DNA of 64,000 nucleotides from Paenibacillus sp. FSL H8-0332 (GCF_037963835.1 NZ_CP150145.1:5890001-5954000); one strand, 5' to 3'; positions 33,655 through 42,552 are shown, numbered from the stretch's first letter. Notes: generated by a model not told the origin, from the sequence alone. Made by a program: numbers and translations.

Positions 33655-34319
33655 GAATCGCCCGAGCGGCGGATAAACCGGAGCACTTCATCCATCATAG
33701 CGGGACTCTCCCCGCTGTGACAGACCATATGTCCGCTTCGCTCCATAATCAGCACCTGTCTGCGTTCAGAAGGAATGGTCTGCCGGAGATAGTCAGCACT
33801 TTTGAACTTCACCAGATGATCCCGCCTGCCCTGTACAATCAAGGTCGGCACCTCCAGCTGCGGATAAACCTCGAAGCTCTCACGGACCAGCCGCTGGAAC
33901 TCCCGAGTGGCCTTCATGGGTGTAGAACCCCATTTGCTGAGATAATTCCGGAGCATCTCCGGGCGGACCAGTGTGCGCAGAATCTCGGCCAGGTTGAGCG
34001 GATACACCGGGGTAGACAACAAGGTGAGCGACTGAATTCTGGAAGAATACTGAACAGACAGCCGCGACGCAATCAGGGCTCCGGTAGAGAAGCCGATCAG
34101 ATGTACTTTTCCGGAGCTTGAGAATAGCTGCTTCAGTTCCTCCTCGGCGCTTAGCTGCCAGTCCCCCCGGCTTGAATGGAGCAGTTCCCTTCTGCTGCCC
34201 CCGTGTCCATGCAAGGTAAACATTCTGGACCTATAGCCGTTCGCCTCCAGAAACTGCGCAAGCGGAGAAATCTCGTATTCGCCTCCGGTGAAGCCGTGTA
34301 TAAACAGACAGCTCTCCAT
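33648..34319 (-). CDS. Alpha/beta hydrolase (carboxylesterase/lipase type)
   Basis: A 223-residue cytoplasmic alpha/beta hydrolase. LFIHGFTGGEYE provides the oxyanion-hole HGFTG motif. The nucleophile is in LIGFSTGAL (GxSxG), Asp in VQGRRDHLVK, and His in ERSGHMVCH. Size and motifs match the monoacylglycerol lipase/Est30-like carboxylesterases of Bacillaceae. The start is ATG 34319, with GGGAGGAGG just upstream, rather than the longer reading. Monocistronic, with a very strong terminator hairpin at its stop. Confidence 0.9.
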   Translation of the reverse strand: MESCLFIHGFTGGEYEISPLAQFLEANGYRSRMFTLHGHGGSRRELLHSSRGDWQLSAEEELKQLFSSSGKVHLIGFSTGALIASRLSVQYSSRIQSLTLLSTPVYPLNLAEILRTLVRPEMLRNYLSKWGSTPMKATREFQRLVRESFEVYPQLEVPTLIVQGRRDHLVKFKSADYLRQTIPSERRQVLIMERSGHMVCHSGESPAMMDEVLRFIRRSGDSV

Positions 34320-34369
34320 GCTTCCTCCTCCCAATCTTCTAATTCATCCATTTATAGAAAAATAAACCT

Positions 34370-34386
34370 TAACCAGCGGCTGGTTA
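34370..34386. other. Short perfect palindrome in the spacer before the repeat-protein gene
   Basis: TAACCAG-CGG-CTGGTTA, followed by a further TCTGGTTAAAG. It could be an operator for either flanking unit. The 366-bp gap 34320-34685 holds this palindrome and the terminator at 34611 but no convincing ORF. Confidence 0.35.
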
Positions 34387-34610
34387 TTCTGGTTAAAGAC
34401 AGTCTCATTCGGCATATGCTCACTCCTTCTGTCAGTCTAGCATATTTTCATAGTATTCAAAGCTGTCCGGCAGGTTGTTTGGCGGCTGCGTATTTTTGCA
34501 GAGTAAACCCAGTCATTCTCTTAAAAGCTCCATATCCTAATATCACACCATTCGAATGGTCCTGCCCACCTACGTGCTTCTCTATTAACCCGGCAGCTAT
34601 ACATGCTTAA

Positions 34611-34637
34611 GGACCCAGACGACGGTTTGGGTCTTTT
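34611..34637 (+). terminator. Terminator-like hairpin 49 bp upstream of the repeat-protein gene
   Basis: GGACCCAGAC pairs with GTTTGGGTC and is followed by TTTTCATG. No plus-strand gene precedes it, so it may be an attenuator in the leader of the gene at 34686. Confidence 0.6.
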
Positions 34638-34685
34638 CATGAGCAGGCTGACGGCAAAAATTGCCCACAGAAAGGATGACTCCAT

Positions 34686-35702
34686 TTGCCAAATTTCAGT
34701 TCATTTCAAGCGAATCCGGATAATTTGCGCACACTTATTTTTGGCCGGGACCCCTCGACCCTGATCGACCGGCCGCTAACTACGGATGCCAGCGGGAACC
34801 TGACCACCGTCATTTTAAACGGCACCATCTCTAGCGTGCTTGGTGCGACTATCACTGCTGGTACTCTATCATCTGCTGGTACAGTGACCAACCTCTTAGA
34901 CGGTACGATTACTAGCGTGCTTGGCGCAACCATCACTGCTGGTACATTAACTTCGGCTGGTACGGTTACAAACATCCTCGCCGGTACGATTACTAGCGTG
35001 CTTGGCGCGACTATCACTGCCGGTACTCTATCATCTGCTGGTACAGTGACCAACCTCTTAGACGGTACGATTACTAGCGTGCTTGGTGCGACTATCACTG
35101 CCGGTACTCTATCATCTGCTGGTACAGTGACCAACCTCTTAGACGGTACGATTACTAGCGTGCTTGGTGCGACTATCACTGCTGGTACTCTATCATCTGC
35201 TGGTACAGTGACCAACCTCTTAGACGGTACGATTACTAGTGTGCTTGGCGCGACTATCACTGCCGGTACTCTATCATCCGCTGGTACAGTGACCAACCTC
35301 TTAGACGGTACGATTACTAGTGTGCTTGGCGCGACTATCACTGCTGGTACTTTGAGCAGCGTAACGTCTATTTCCCAGCGCAGCTTCATTGAGCTGCCTA
35401 CAACGGCAATTGCAACCTCGGATACCTATACGCCGCTGCCGGCCAACAATACCAGTGTCCTTGGCACCTATTCCTACTTCATTGTGAATACCGGAGCCAA
35501 TCCGGTGAATACACGGGTCGAGATTAGTGCAGACGGAACCAACTATTTCGTCGATACGACCGGAGACAATCCGCTGCCAGCAGGTTCTGTAGACGTTATT
35601 GTGCCTGCCCGGTTCCTGAAATACACCCGCCTCTCCTATCAATCTGCCACGCCGGGTGCGGCTTCTACGCTTAATGTTATTTTTGATGCACAAGGAACGT
35701 AA
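34686..35702 (+). CDS. Ser/Thr-rich tandem-repeat protein with DUF6385-like C-terminal domain
   Basis: A 338-residue protein starting at TTG behind AAAGGATG. Residues 1-45 are a polar leader. Residues 46-225 are six full and one partial copies of a 27-residue unit, GTITSVLGATITAGTLSSAG followed by TVTNLLD. The unit has Thr or Ser at about every third position, regularly spaced Gly and Ala, and hydrophobic residues suggesting a stacked beta (spiral or solenoid) fibre. Residues 230-338 form a compact beta domain (YSYFIVNTGANPVNTRVEIS, LPAGSVDVIVPARFLKYTRLS) that resembles what is called DUF6385. There is no signal peptide or membrane segment, which is common for spore-coat or exosporium proteins. 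Three glycosyltransferase genes follow directly on the same strand. I infer an O-glycosylated surface fibre protein; the location is not shown by the sequence. Confidence 0.75.
   Translation: MPNFSSFQANPDNLRTLIFGRDPSTLIDRPLTTDASGNLTTVILNGTISSVLGATITAGTLSSAGTVTNLLDGTITSVLGATITAGTLTSAGTVTNILAGTITSVLGATITAGTLSSAGTVTNLLDGTITSVLGATITAGTLSSAGTVTNLLDGTITSVLGATITAGTLSSAGTVTNLLDGTITSVLGATITAGTLSSAGTVTNLLDGTITSVLGATITAGTLSSVTSISQRSFIELPTTAIATSDTYTPLPANNTSVLGTYSYFIVNTGANPVNTRVEISADGTNYFVDTTGDNPLPAGSVDVIVPARFLKYTRLSYQSATPGAASTLNVIFDAQGT
34821..35360 (+). repeat. 81-bp in-frame tandem repeat array
   Basis: Six 81-bp units plus a 54-bp partial unit. Units 1 and 3-6 are nearly identical at DNA level, while unit 2 differs at many third positions and encodes TSAG and NILA instead of SSAG and NLLD. 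Recent expansion by recombination or slippage is likely, so copy number may vary between strains. Confidence 0.95.
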
Positions 35703-35864
35703 GCATAATTTCCGTCATACGATGCAGGAGCCAAGAGTGCATGGATACCCATGTACTCTTGGCTGTGCGTTATTCCGCATCTACATAAGACGGCAGCAAC
35801 GCATGTACATTCTTATTTTTGCAGAATACCCGGAGGAATTAAGGCCCGCGAAGGAGGAACGATC

Positions 35865-37937
35865 TTGAATCCATCTGCCAAACCTACACTCGGCGTACAG
35901 CTCATTGTCAACAATGAAGCCGAGCTGCTCCCCCGTTGTCTAGCCAGCCTGCAGGGCGCCGATGAAATCATCGTTGTCGATACCGGCTCAACCGACCCGT
36001 CTGTGGAGATCGCCCGCAGGTATGGGGCAACGGTCATTGAGACCCACTGGAATAACCATTTCTCAGAAGCACGCAATACCGGTCTCTCTCATGCATCTAG
36101 CAGCTGGATATTGGTCCTGGATGCGGATGAAGTCCTTCAGACCTCCATAGAGTCAATCAAGGAGATTCTCAGGGGCAGCACAGCTGAAGCCTACACGGTG
36201 CGTATAGAGAACCTGCTGGGAAGCAGGCCCGAGGATCGTCTGTATCATAGTCCCGTGCGGCTGTTCCGCGGTGGGCAGGGCTATCTTTTCAGCGGAAGAA
36301 TTCATGAAAGTGTAGAGTCCTCTATTCTCACAAAACATGGGTCCGCCGCCATCGAGGCCAGTCCTATAGAGATTCTTCACTTCGGCTACCTGCCCCCGGT
36401 CATGAGCGCCAAGCATAAAATCAGCCGCAACGAGCAGCTGCTGCGTCTTACGCTTGCAGAAGAGCCTGACGATGTGTTCGCCCGTTATAATCTGGCGGTC
36501 ACCTGCTGTCAGGATGGAAGGCTGGAAGAAGCCGGAGAACTGCTGCGCCAGTCACTTACCCTTGCTCCGCTTCAAGCCTCTTACCGTCCCTCAATCATTC
36601 GCGATCTGTGCAAAATCGATCTGGCCGCCGGTCATGTAAAAGCGGTCGACAGCCTGCTGACCCGCGAGCTGACACGTTATGGAGATTATCCTGACCTGCA
36701 TTACATGCAGGGCCAGTCCTGGGAGAGCCAAGGACTATATGATCGCGCCGTCCAGTCTTACCAGCATGCCATAGATACCATGTCTGCCCCAGCTCCGCGC
36801 AGAGCATACGTCACCGAACAGGGCATGGACAGCTTCCGCCCGCTGCACCGGATGGGGGCCATCTTCCAGCAGCTAGGGAAGCAGAAGGAGGCCGCGCAGC
36901 TGTTCCATCGTGCGCTTCAGCAGCACTCCCTGTATCTCCCCGCTCTGGAGGGGATTGCTTCTGCTTTTCAGGAGCTGGAGGTGCCGGAGGGAGAGATTGC
37001 CGCACTGTTGATACAGCTGACCGGTACAGCGCAGCGTGCTGCGAGAACCGCAATTATCGGAACTTTATATCGGCTGGGTGCTTATAAGGCAATTGCAGAG
37101 CTGCCGCCTGCGGTCTGCCCGCTGGAAGAGGACACCTTGCTGTTCCTGCTGTCTTCCTGGATCATTACCGGAAAATATCATACGTTCAGAAAGACTGCCG
37201 CCAAGCTGCGGGCTAACCCCACCCAGCTGTCACCCGAAGGCCTAAATGCGGAGACTATACAGCAGCTCTGCCTGCTTGAGGCCATTTTAACCTGTGAGCT
37301 AGGCGGGAAGCTGCAGGAGGAGCTGTGGCTGCAATCCCCTGCGGAAGTGCGCTCCGCAGTGCTTGAGATCGACAGGCAATTGTCTCTCGATTCCACTGAG
37401 CCGCAGGCAGAATTCGCTCCCTCCGGGGAGTCCCCGCTGCTGGCCGAGGTGATAAGGCTCGCTGTGAAGCACCAGTTCATCGCGCTGGGCAAGCGGCTGG
37501 TTGGACGGTTTCCGGCACACACAAGCACTCTGGCAGAGGCGCTCTATGAGGAAGGCTGGCGTGCAGAGGCGGGGGAACTATTCATTGGCCTTGCAGGCAG
37601 CAAGGAGGCTTCAGGGGCAACCCTGCGGTATCTCGGAGAACTTCTGATAGATAAAGGGCATTATGCAGAGGCTGCCAGCTGGTACCGGCTTGCTCTGGGG
37701 GAATCTCCTGCAGACGATGCAGTTAGCACCGGACTGGCGCTCTGTTATCTGCATCTGGCGGAGCAGCGTCTCGCAGAAGCTGTAGAACGTCTCCAGGGGA
37801 AGGGGCAGCAGCCTCATGGTCCACTTCAGGAAGACAGGGCAGCGGTTGCCCAATCCATCGCGGTGCTGCGCTGCACACCCTGGCATACGAAGTGGAATTA
37901 CACTCAGCGGCAGAGAGGAGTTGATCTGAGCTTATGA
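35865..37937 (+). CDS. GT2 glycosyltransferase with C-terminal TPR-like region, paralogue 1
   Basis: A 690-residue cytoplasmic protein. Residues 9-100 are a GT-A family 2 core: VNNEAELLPRCLASLQGADE, IIVVDTGSTDPSVEIA and the nucleotide-sugar/metal DxD at Asp86-Ala-Asp88 in LVLDADE. The domain closes with HFGYLPPV...KHKISRNEQLL near residue 190. The rest consists of helical repeats (ARYNLAVTCCQDGRLEEAGE, YDRAVQSYQHAI, AAQLFHRALQQH), about 450 residues of TPR type. TTG 35865 is the start, with GGAGG 7 bases upstream; an earlier ATG gives a non-conserved Cys/His leader. It is translationally coupled to the next gene (ATGA) and 162 bp behind the repeat-protein gene. Peptide O- or S-glycosyltransferases of SunS type have this build. 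Confidence 0.85.
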   Translation: MNPSAKPTLGVQLIVNNEAELLPRCLASLQGADEIIVVDTGSTDPSVEIARRYGATVIETHWNNHFSEARNTGLSHASSSWILVLDADEVLQTSIESIKEILRGSTAEAYTVRIENLLGSRPEDRLYHSPVRLFRGGQGYLFSGRIHESVESSILTKHGSAAIEASPIEILHFGYLPPVMSAKHKISRNEQLLRLTLAEEPDDVFARYNLAVTCCQDGRLEEAGELLRQSLTLAPLQASYRPSIIRDLCKIDLAAGHVKAVDSLLTRELTRYGDYPDLHYMQGQSWESQGLYDRAVQSYQHAIDTMSAPAPRRAYVTEQGMDSFRPLHRMGAIFQQLGKQKEAAQLFHRALQQHSLYLPALEGIASAFQELEVPEGEIAALLIQLTGTAQRAARTAIIGTLYRLGAYKAIAELPPAVCPLEEDTLLFLLSSWIITGKYHTFRKTAAKLRANPTQLSPEGLNAETIQQLCLLEAILTCELGGKLQEELWLQSPAEVRSAVLEIDRQLSLDSTEPQAEFAPSGESPLLAEVIRLAVKHQFIALGKRLVGRFPAHTSTLAEALYEEGWRAEAGELFIGLAGSKEASGATLRYLGELLIDKGHYAEAASWYRLALGESPADDAVSTGLALCYLHLAEQRLAEAVERLQGKGQQPHGPLQEDRAAVAQSIAVLRCTPWHTKWNYTQRQRGVDLSL

Positions 37938-39580
37938 CTACGAAACCACACCAACCGCGGATTTCCTTGTGTATGATCGTCAAAAATGAAGCCGACAACC
38001 TCGCCCGCTGTCTGCGTAGTGTACGCGGAGCTGTGGATGAAATCATCATTGTGGACACCGGCTCCACCGACGCCACCTGTTCCATTGCCCGCAGCTTCGG
38101 TGCCCGGATTATTGATTACCCGTGGAACGGGGATTTTGCCGCCGCACGCAATGCCGGTCTGGCCCTGGCGCAGGGCACCTGGATTCTGGTGCTGGATGCA
38201 GACGAGGAGCTGGAGCCGGGGAGCCGGGATGAGCTGCTGGTGTGCGCGAAGCATACGGAGTATGAGGCTTTTTTTGTGCGGATTCATAATCATCAGGGAA
38301 CGGAGCGCGCTTCGCAGACGCTTACGGTTAACCCGATCCTCCGAATGTTCAAGAACCGCCCGAATTATCGCTTCAGCGGCATTATTCATGAGCAGATTGC
38401 AGCTGTCATTGTGCAGGAGACCCCGGAGGCCGCGATGCATATGGGCACCGTCATTGTCCATCACTACGGCTATGCCGACGGGGTCGTGGAGCGGAAAGAT
38501 AAAATCAGCCGTAATCTCGGATTGCTGAAGCAGCAACTGGAGCAAAGTCCTGGAGATGCTTTTCAGCATTTCAATCTGGCAGTTGAATATATGCGGCTTA
38601 ACGATTACGGGCAGGCGCTGGAGCATATCGGCACCTCGCTGAAGCTGGCCGAGCCGGGTACCAGCTATGTTCACCTGCTCTATAAATACAAAGTACGCTG
38701 TCTGGCGGTAACCGGTGATTACCCGGGTGCGTTGGAGGCCTGCGGGCAGGGAAGCACGCTTTTCCCGGATTATCCCGATCTCCACCACCTCAAGGGTGCG
38801 TTATTGCTACAGGTGTCGGCCTTAGCCGAAGCCAAGACCGCGCTGTGCCGGACACTGGAGATCGGAGCCTCGCCTCCCCTCTACCATACGGAATCCGGGT
38901 TAGGCACCTATCTCACCCACACGCTGCTGGGGCAGGTCTGCCAGCAGATCGGGGAAGCGCATGAAGCGGCAGCCTGCTTCACCAGGGCAGCCCAGCTCCA
39001 GCCGGACCCCTGGCCGCTGATCCCCCGGCTCACGCGCCTGTTCAAATGCACGGGCCGCGAGCCCGAGCTCCACGGCTGGCTGGCCGGGCAGCTGCCCGGC
39101 ATCCTGACGGAGCAGCGCCAGGAGCTACTGCGCCTGCTGGTAAGGGATGGCTGTTACACAGCGGCGGCTGATGTGCTTGGGGCTGGGGTGAGGGATGCTG
39201 CGGTGCAAGATGCGGGTAAGGTGGATGGTATGACGCAGAGTGCGGGTGAGATCGATAGCGTGATGCGAGATGCGGGAGCGGTAGATGATGCAGAGCCGGA
39301 AGTGTCGCCTACTGCTGATTTGTTGGAGCTGTTGCAACGGGCGGAAGCGGCTTCCGCAGCTGAGCTGAGCTACGATGATATCACCGGGCTGCTTAACCAT
39401 CCTGCAGTTGTCCCAGCGGACCGGAACACAGCACTGCCCTTATCTGCTATTGCTGCGGCTGTGCAGCCCTGGATTCTTTTGGCTGACAAGGTTCTGGCTG
39501 TGCTCGTAACTTCGGCCATGTATTCACCGGCGGCTGCGGCTGCGCGCATCACTCTTCCGCTCCCCAGATCGACCGATTAG
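37934..39580 (+). CDS. GT2 glycosyltransferase with TPR-like region, paralogue 2
   Basis: A 548-residue paralogue overlapping the previous gene by four bases. The GT2 core has SLCMIVKNEADNLARCLRSV, IIIVDTGSTDATCSIA and the DxD at Asp88-x-Asp90. The closing block HHYGYADGVVERKDKISRN corresponds to those of its sisters. TPR-like helices follow (FQHFNLAVEYMRLNDYGQAL, AHEAAACFTRAAQLQ). Near residues 415-455 there is an odd low-complexity insert of QDAG/RDAG/VD units before an Ala-rich end. The insert has no counterpart in the other two paralogues, and the chain is shorter than theirs, so the C-terminus may be drifting. A role in modifying the adjacent Ser/Thr-repeat protein is an inference. Confidence 0.85.
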   Translation: MTTKPHQPRISLCMIVKNEADNLARCLRSVRGAVDEIIIVDTGSTDATCSIARSFGARIIDYPWNGDFAAARNAGLALAQGTWILVLDADEELEPGSRDELLVCAKHTEYEAFFVRIHNHQGTERASQTLTVNPILRMFKNRPNYRFSGIIHEQIAAVIVQETPEAAMHMGTVIVHHYGYADGVVERKDKISRNLGLLKQQLEQSPGDAFQHFNLAVEYMRLNDYGQALEHIGTSLKLAEPGTSYVHLLYKYKVRCLAVTGDYPGALEACGQGSTLFPDYPDLHHLKGALLLQVSALAEAKTALCRTLEIGASPPLYHTESGLGTYLTHTLLGQVCQQIGEAHEAAACFTRAAQLQPDPWPLIPRLTRLFKCTGREPELHGWLAGQLPGILTEQRQELLRLLVRDGCYTAAADVLGAGVRDAAVQDAGKVDGMTQSAGEIDSVMRDAGAVDDAEPEVSPTADLLELLQRAEAASAAELSYDDITGLLNHPAVVPADRNTALPLSAIAAAVQPWILLADKVLAVLVTSAMYSPAAAAARITLPLPRSTD

Positions 39581-40099
39581 TACATCATCAGATGATCGGA
39601 GTGGCGATAGGCTTAATTGTATTTGGTACAGCTAAAACGCCTGATTGATCACCAATTTCCCGTTTAGTTGTAATTCGGGCATTTAAACATCCGCTGATTC
39701 TTCCTTTTCCCCTTTTGGGCCAGATTTAGTTGTACAGACTATAATTATCCATAGAAAGTATACCTTTTCGCTGGTTTTACGTGTACATTCTGCAACTATC
39801 CTGCATAGTCGGTTTTTTATCAGGTAGAGCGTTGGTGTGACTGAGCGTTGCGGACTGAGGATCGTTTATTTTGGAGAAAACGCATGATTGGGAAGAGTTA
39901 CGGACTCCACGGCGCTTAAAGGCGGATATGCTGCCCCAAATCATCGGTTAGAGAGACAATAGGGTCCTCTCAGTCCGCCACTCCGTAAAAAGTGCTGTTT
40001 GTGGGGAAATAACGGCTCTCCAGTCCGTCAGGAGTATACCCGCTTGCTTTGCACTCCCGCTTTTTCAATCAGATACTGTTAGGAAGGAGCTTACAGACC
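39581..40099. repeat. Repeat-rich intergenic region between glycosyltransferase genes 2 and 3
   Basis: A 519-bp gap without a convincing ORF. The left part repeats TTTAGTTGTA (39663 and 39726) and a related TTAATTGTA (39614). The right part holds words around GCGGACT/AGTCCGC: TTGCGGACTGAGG near 39845, TTACGGACTCC near 39898, CTCAGTCCGCC near 39980 and an inverted CTCCAGTCCGTCA near 40020. The outer pair forms an inverted repeat of about 20 bp with mismatches, roughly 180 bp apart. It looks like a composite of short dispersed elements. Confidence 0.5.
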
Positions 40100-42049
40100 A
40101 TGGATACTCCCGGGATCTCGCTCTGCATGATCGTCAGGAATGAGGCGCAGCACCTGGAGCAATGCCTGCTGTCTGTTCAGGGTAGGGTCTCGGAGATCAT
40201 CATTGCAGATACCGGATCAGAGGATAACAGTATGGCTATCGCCCGCAGGTTCGGCGCCCGGGTGATCAGGCTGCCCTGGGAACACGATTTCTCCAAAGCC
40301 CGTAATCATACCCTGCAGCTGGCCTCCTATGGCTGGATTCTGGTGCTGGATGCAGATGAAGCCCTTGCTGACTGGAAGCTGGATGACTTGCAGAGTCTGC
40401 TGGAATCGGAGCGTGCGGACGGGTATTTCCTGCCTTTTATCCATTATGTGGGGGAGGGATCCGGGCGCGAATACGTGACAGACAATGTGTGCCGGCTGTT
40501 CCGTAATGATTCACGTATCTGTTTTCGAGGGAGCATTCATGAAGAGGTGGCCTCCAGCATCTGGAGCCTCCCCGGAGGACATATCGCTTATGCCCATCTG
40601 CCTGTGCACCATTATGGCTATCTGGATGATGAGCTTCAGCGCAAAAATAAAGCCAGCCGCAATCTGGAGCTGATCCACGCTGCTCTGCGGCTTGAACCAG
40701 ACAGCGTTCCTCTGCGGTATGCACTGGGCACGGAATATTACCAGCAGGGACAATATCAGGCGGCAGCAGATCTTCTCCTGCCGCTGCTGGAGGAAGCTCC
40801 GCCAGAGTCCGGTTATACCGCTGACCTGTATCTCAAGACAGCCTTTGCCCTCCAAGCGGGCGGGCGGCCTGTGGACGCGGAGTCTGTCTATCGGGCCGGG
40901 ATTGGGCTGTATGCAGATTTCACCGATCTGCTGGAGAGCTATGCGGGGCTGCTGCTGGAGCAAGGGCAAGTATGGCGGGCGTACCCTCTGCTCCAGCAGG
41001 CGCTGGACAGCGGGGATACCGCGCATAAATACCCTTCCTCCTCCGGCAGCGGAACCAGCCGCACCCGCATGTTCGCCGGGCGGGTCTGCGAGCGGCTGTT
41101 CCTCTTCGAGGAAGCGCTTGAGCATTACAGGCAGGCGATCAGCTACGCGCCTGACGATCCCGCCGCTTGGGAGCAGCTGGCCACGCTGTGCCTGCTGTCC
41201 GGGCAAACGGAGCAGCTGACGGCATTCACCCGTCAGCTGCTCCCTGCCCTGCCCCGGCGAGTGCTGAGCAGGCTGGTGCCTGCCGCACTCAATGCCCGCG
41301 CCGCCCCGTGGCTGGCGGCGCTCTGCGCAGCACCGCATCTGCCGGAGGATATCCGGCAGGTGCTTCAGGTGCTGCTAGGGACGCTGTTCCGGGACCCGGA
41401 ACAGCCCGGGGCCGCATCCGCCGGGCTTGCGCGGATGCGGGGGGATATGCCGGATAACCCTTGGGTATCCGGCTATCTGTGGGCCTTGTCCTGCCGCAGC
41501 GGCGGAATCGCCGCGGCAGGACAAGGCCTGGGGCGGCTGGCGGAGCTGCCGCCCGGGCCCGCGGCCGATTCGGAACACCGTACAAATACACCGCTTAGCT
41601 TTGCAGATTATTCTTACGAAGCACAACTGCTCCTTCAGGCAGGTGCTTGGGACACATTGCTCCTGCTTGGCAGGCCTTTTGGCGCTGCACATTTTCTCTG
41701 GAGCAGACTTCCCCTGCCGCTACTGCGAGGACTACTGGATGCACCTGTTGCATTTAAGTTGCAGTGGTGTGCGGATTACACCGGGCATTTACAACACCAT
41801 AGCCTTCCCGGTGATGCTGCGGAATGGCTGCTCTATGCAGCCATTGCCCAGTCTTGCGGGCAGGTCCCGCAGCTTACGTCCGCCGATGAGCAGACGCTGC
41901 GCCAATCCGGCAGCACTGCCGCAATCACTGGTCTCAGTTATTACATGCTGCTTCTTGCGGCTGAGGTTCACCCGGAGGGGAGCATCACCGCTACGGGCAG
42001 CATTCCGTGGCTGCTGCTTGTGAAGTCGGTGCTTCAGAGCGGGGGATGA
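40100..42049 (+). CDS. GT2 glycosyltransferase with TPR-like region, paralogue 3
   Basis: A 649-residue paralogue of the two upstream glycosyltransferases. The GT2 core has ISLCMIVRNEAQHLEQCL, IIIADTGSEDNSMAIARRFG (Glu replaces the Thr of GSTD in the sisters) and the DxD at Asp84-x-Asp86. The domain ends in HHYGYLDDELQRKNKASRN. TPR-like helices follow (LRYALGTEYYQQGQYQAAAD, FLFEEALEHYRQAISYAPDD). The last 250 residues are GC-rich, Ala/Leu/Pro-rich and poorly repetitive. The start is ATG 40100, with AAGGAG 10 bases upstream. It is separated from its sisters by the 519-bp repeat region, so it probably has its own promoter. Confidence 0.85.
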   Translation: MDTPGISLCMIVRNEAQHLEQCLLSVQGRVSEIIIADTGSEDNSMAIARRFGARVIRLPWEHDFSKARNHTLQLASYGWILVLDADEALADWKLDDLQSLLESERADGYFLPFIHYVGEGSGREYVTDNVCRLFRNDSRICFRGSIHEEVASSIWSLPGGHIAYAHLPVHHYGYLDDELQRKNKASRNLELIHAALRLEPDSVPLRYALGTEYYQQGQYQAAADLLLPLLEEAPPESGYTADLYLKTAFALQAGGRPVDAESVYRAGIGLYADFTDLLESYAGLLLEQGQVWRAYPLLQQALDSGDTAHKYPSSSGSGTSRTRMFAGRVCERLFLFEEALEHYRQAISYAPDDPAAWEQLATLCLLSGQTEQLTAFTRQLLPALPRRVLSRLVPAALNARAAPWLAALCAAPHLPEDIRQVLQVLLGTLFRDPEQPGAASAGLARMRGDMPDNPWVSGYLWALSCRSGGIAAAGQGLGRLAELPPGPAADSEHRTNTPLSFADYSYEAQLLLQAGAWDTLLLLGRPFGAAHFLWSRLPLPLLRGLLDAPVAFKLQWCADYTGHLQHHSLPGDAAEWLLYAAIAQSCGQVPQLTSADEQTLRQSGSTAAITGLSYYMLLLAAEVHPEGSITATGSIPWLLLVKSVLQSGG

Positions 42050-42125
42050 CAGAGATAACAATGTCTGAGGCTACGATTGGTTTCAAAGATTAACTCATTC
42101 TCTTAAAACACTCATAGAAACGAAA

Positions 42126-42153
42126 GACCCTGAGGGATAGCTCCCTCAAGGTC
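42126..42153 (-). terminator. Terminator of the 42172 gene
   Basis: GACCCTGAGGGA-TAGC-TCCCTCAAGGTC. On the minus strand it is followed by TTTCGTTTCT. It may also slow plus-strand transcripts of the third glycosyltransferase. Confidence 0.65.
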
Positions 42154-42171
42154 AACTTTAAAACTTTCTGT

Positions 42172-42552
42172 TCAGTTATAAATATTATACTCTTTAGCAA
42201 CTACCCACCCATTAAGACCATACGAAGCGGAGATCACATAGTAGTTGTAATTTTCATGTAGTAAATATTCAAGAAAATCCGCTCTTTTTTCATAATACAT
42301 CGGCCAAGCGAAGTCCTTTTGCTTCTCTAACAACTCCTTGTTATCTTTGACAAATGAACTTATTTCGAATTGGCTGATATCAAGAAGAATACTCCCTTGC
42401 AACTGCGTTTCAAACCTATGCGCCAAGACATCAATGAACTCAATCATGACGGGAACTGAATTGTCTTTGCCGCCCAATGTTTGGAATGTAATTTTTGACT
42501 TTTGCAAATCAACCGTATAAGAAACAATTTCATTATCATGAATATTTTGCAT
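42172..42552 (-). CDS. AT-rich orphan hypothetical protein (126 aa)
   Basis: A 126-residue acidic cytoplasmic protein beginning MQNIHDNEIVSYTVDLQKSK, with central SILLDISQFEISSF and a Tyr-rich end. The gene is visibly richer in A and T than all its neighbours. It is flanked by its own terminator and by a family B repeat. The short opening IHDN.xxSYxVD pattern reminds me of small YxiG-like or immunity-type proteins of Bacillus, but I cannot confirm this. No toxin gene is adjacent. GGAGG stands 10 bases before the ATG. Confidence 0.65.
   Translation of the reverse strand: MQNIHDNEIVSYTVDLQKSKITFQTLGGKDNSVPVMIEFIDVLAHRFETQLQGSILLDISQFEISSFVKDNKELLEKQKDFAWPMYYEKRADFLEYLLHENYNYYVISASYGLNGWVVAKEYNIYN

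Noticed and set aside
34176..34610. 144-codon plus-strand ORF before the repeat-protein gene
   Set aside because: Its first half is antisense to the alpha/beta hydrolase, no ribosome site is present, and the rest runs through the leader and palindrome.
34706..35389. Minus-strand 227-codon repetitive ORF opposite the 27-residue repeats
   Set aside because: It is open only because the 81-bp repeat has no stop on either strand; no ribosome site, and the downstream gene order favours the plus-strand reading.
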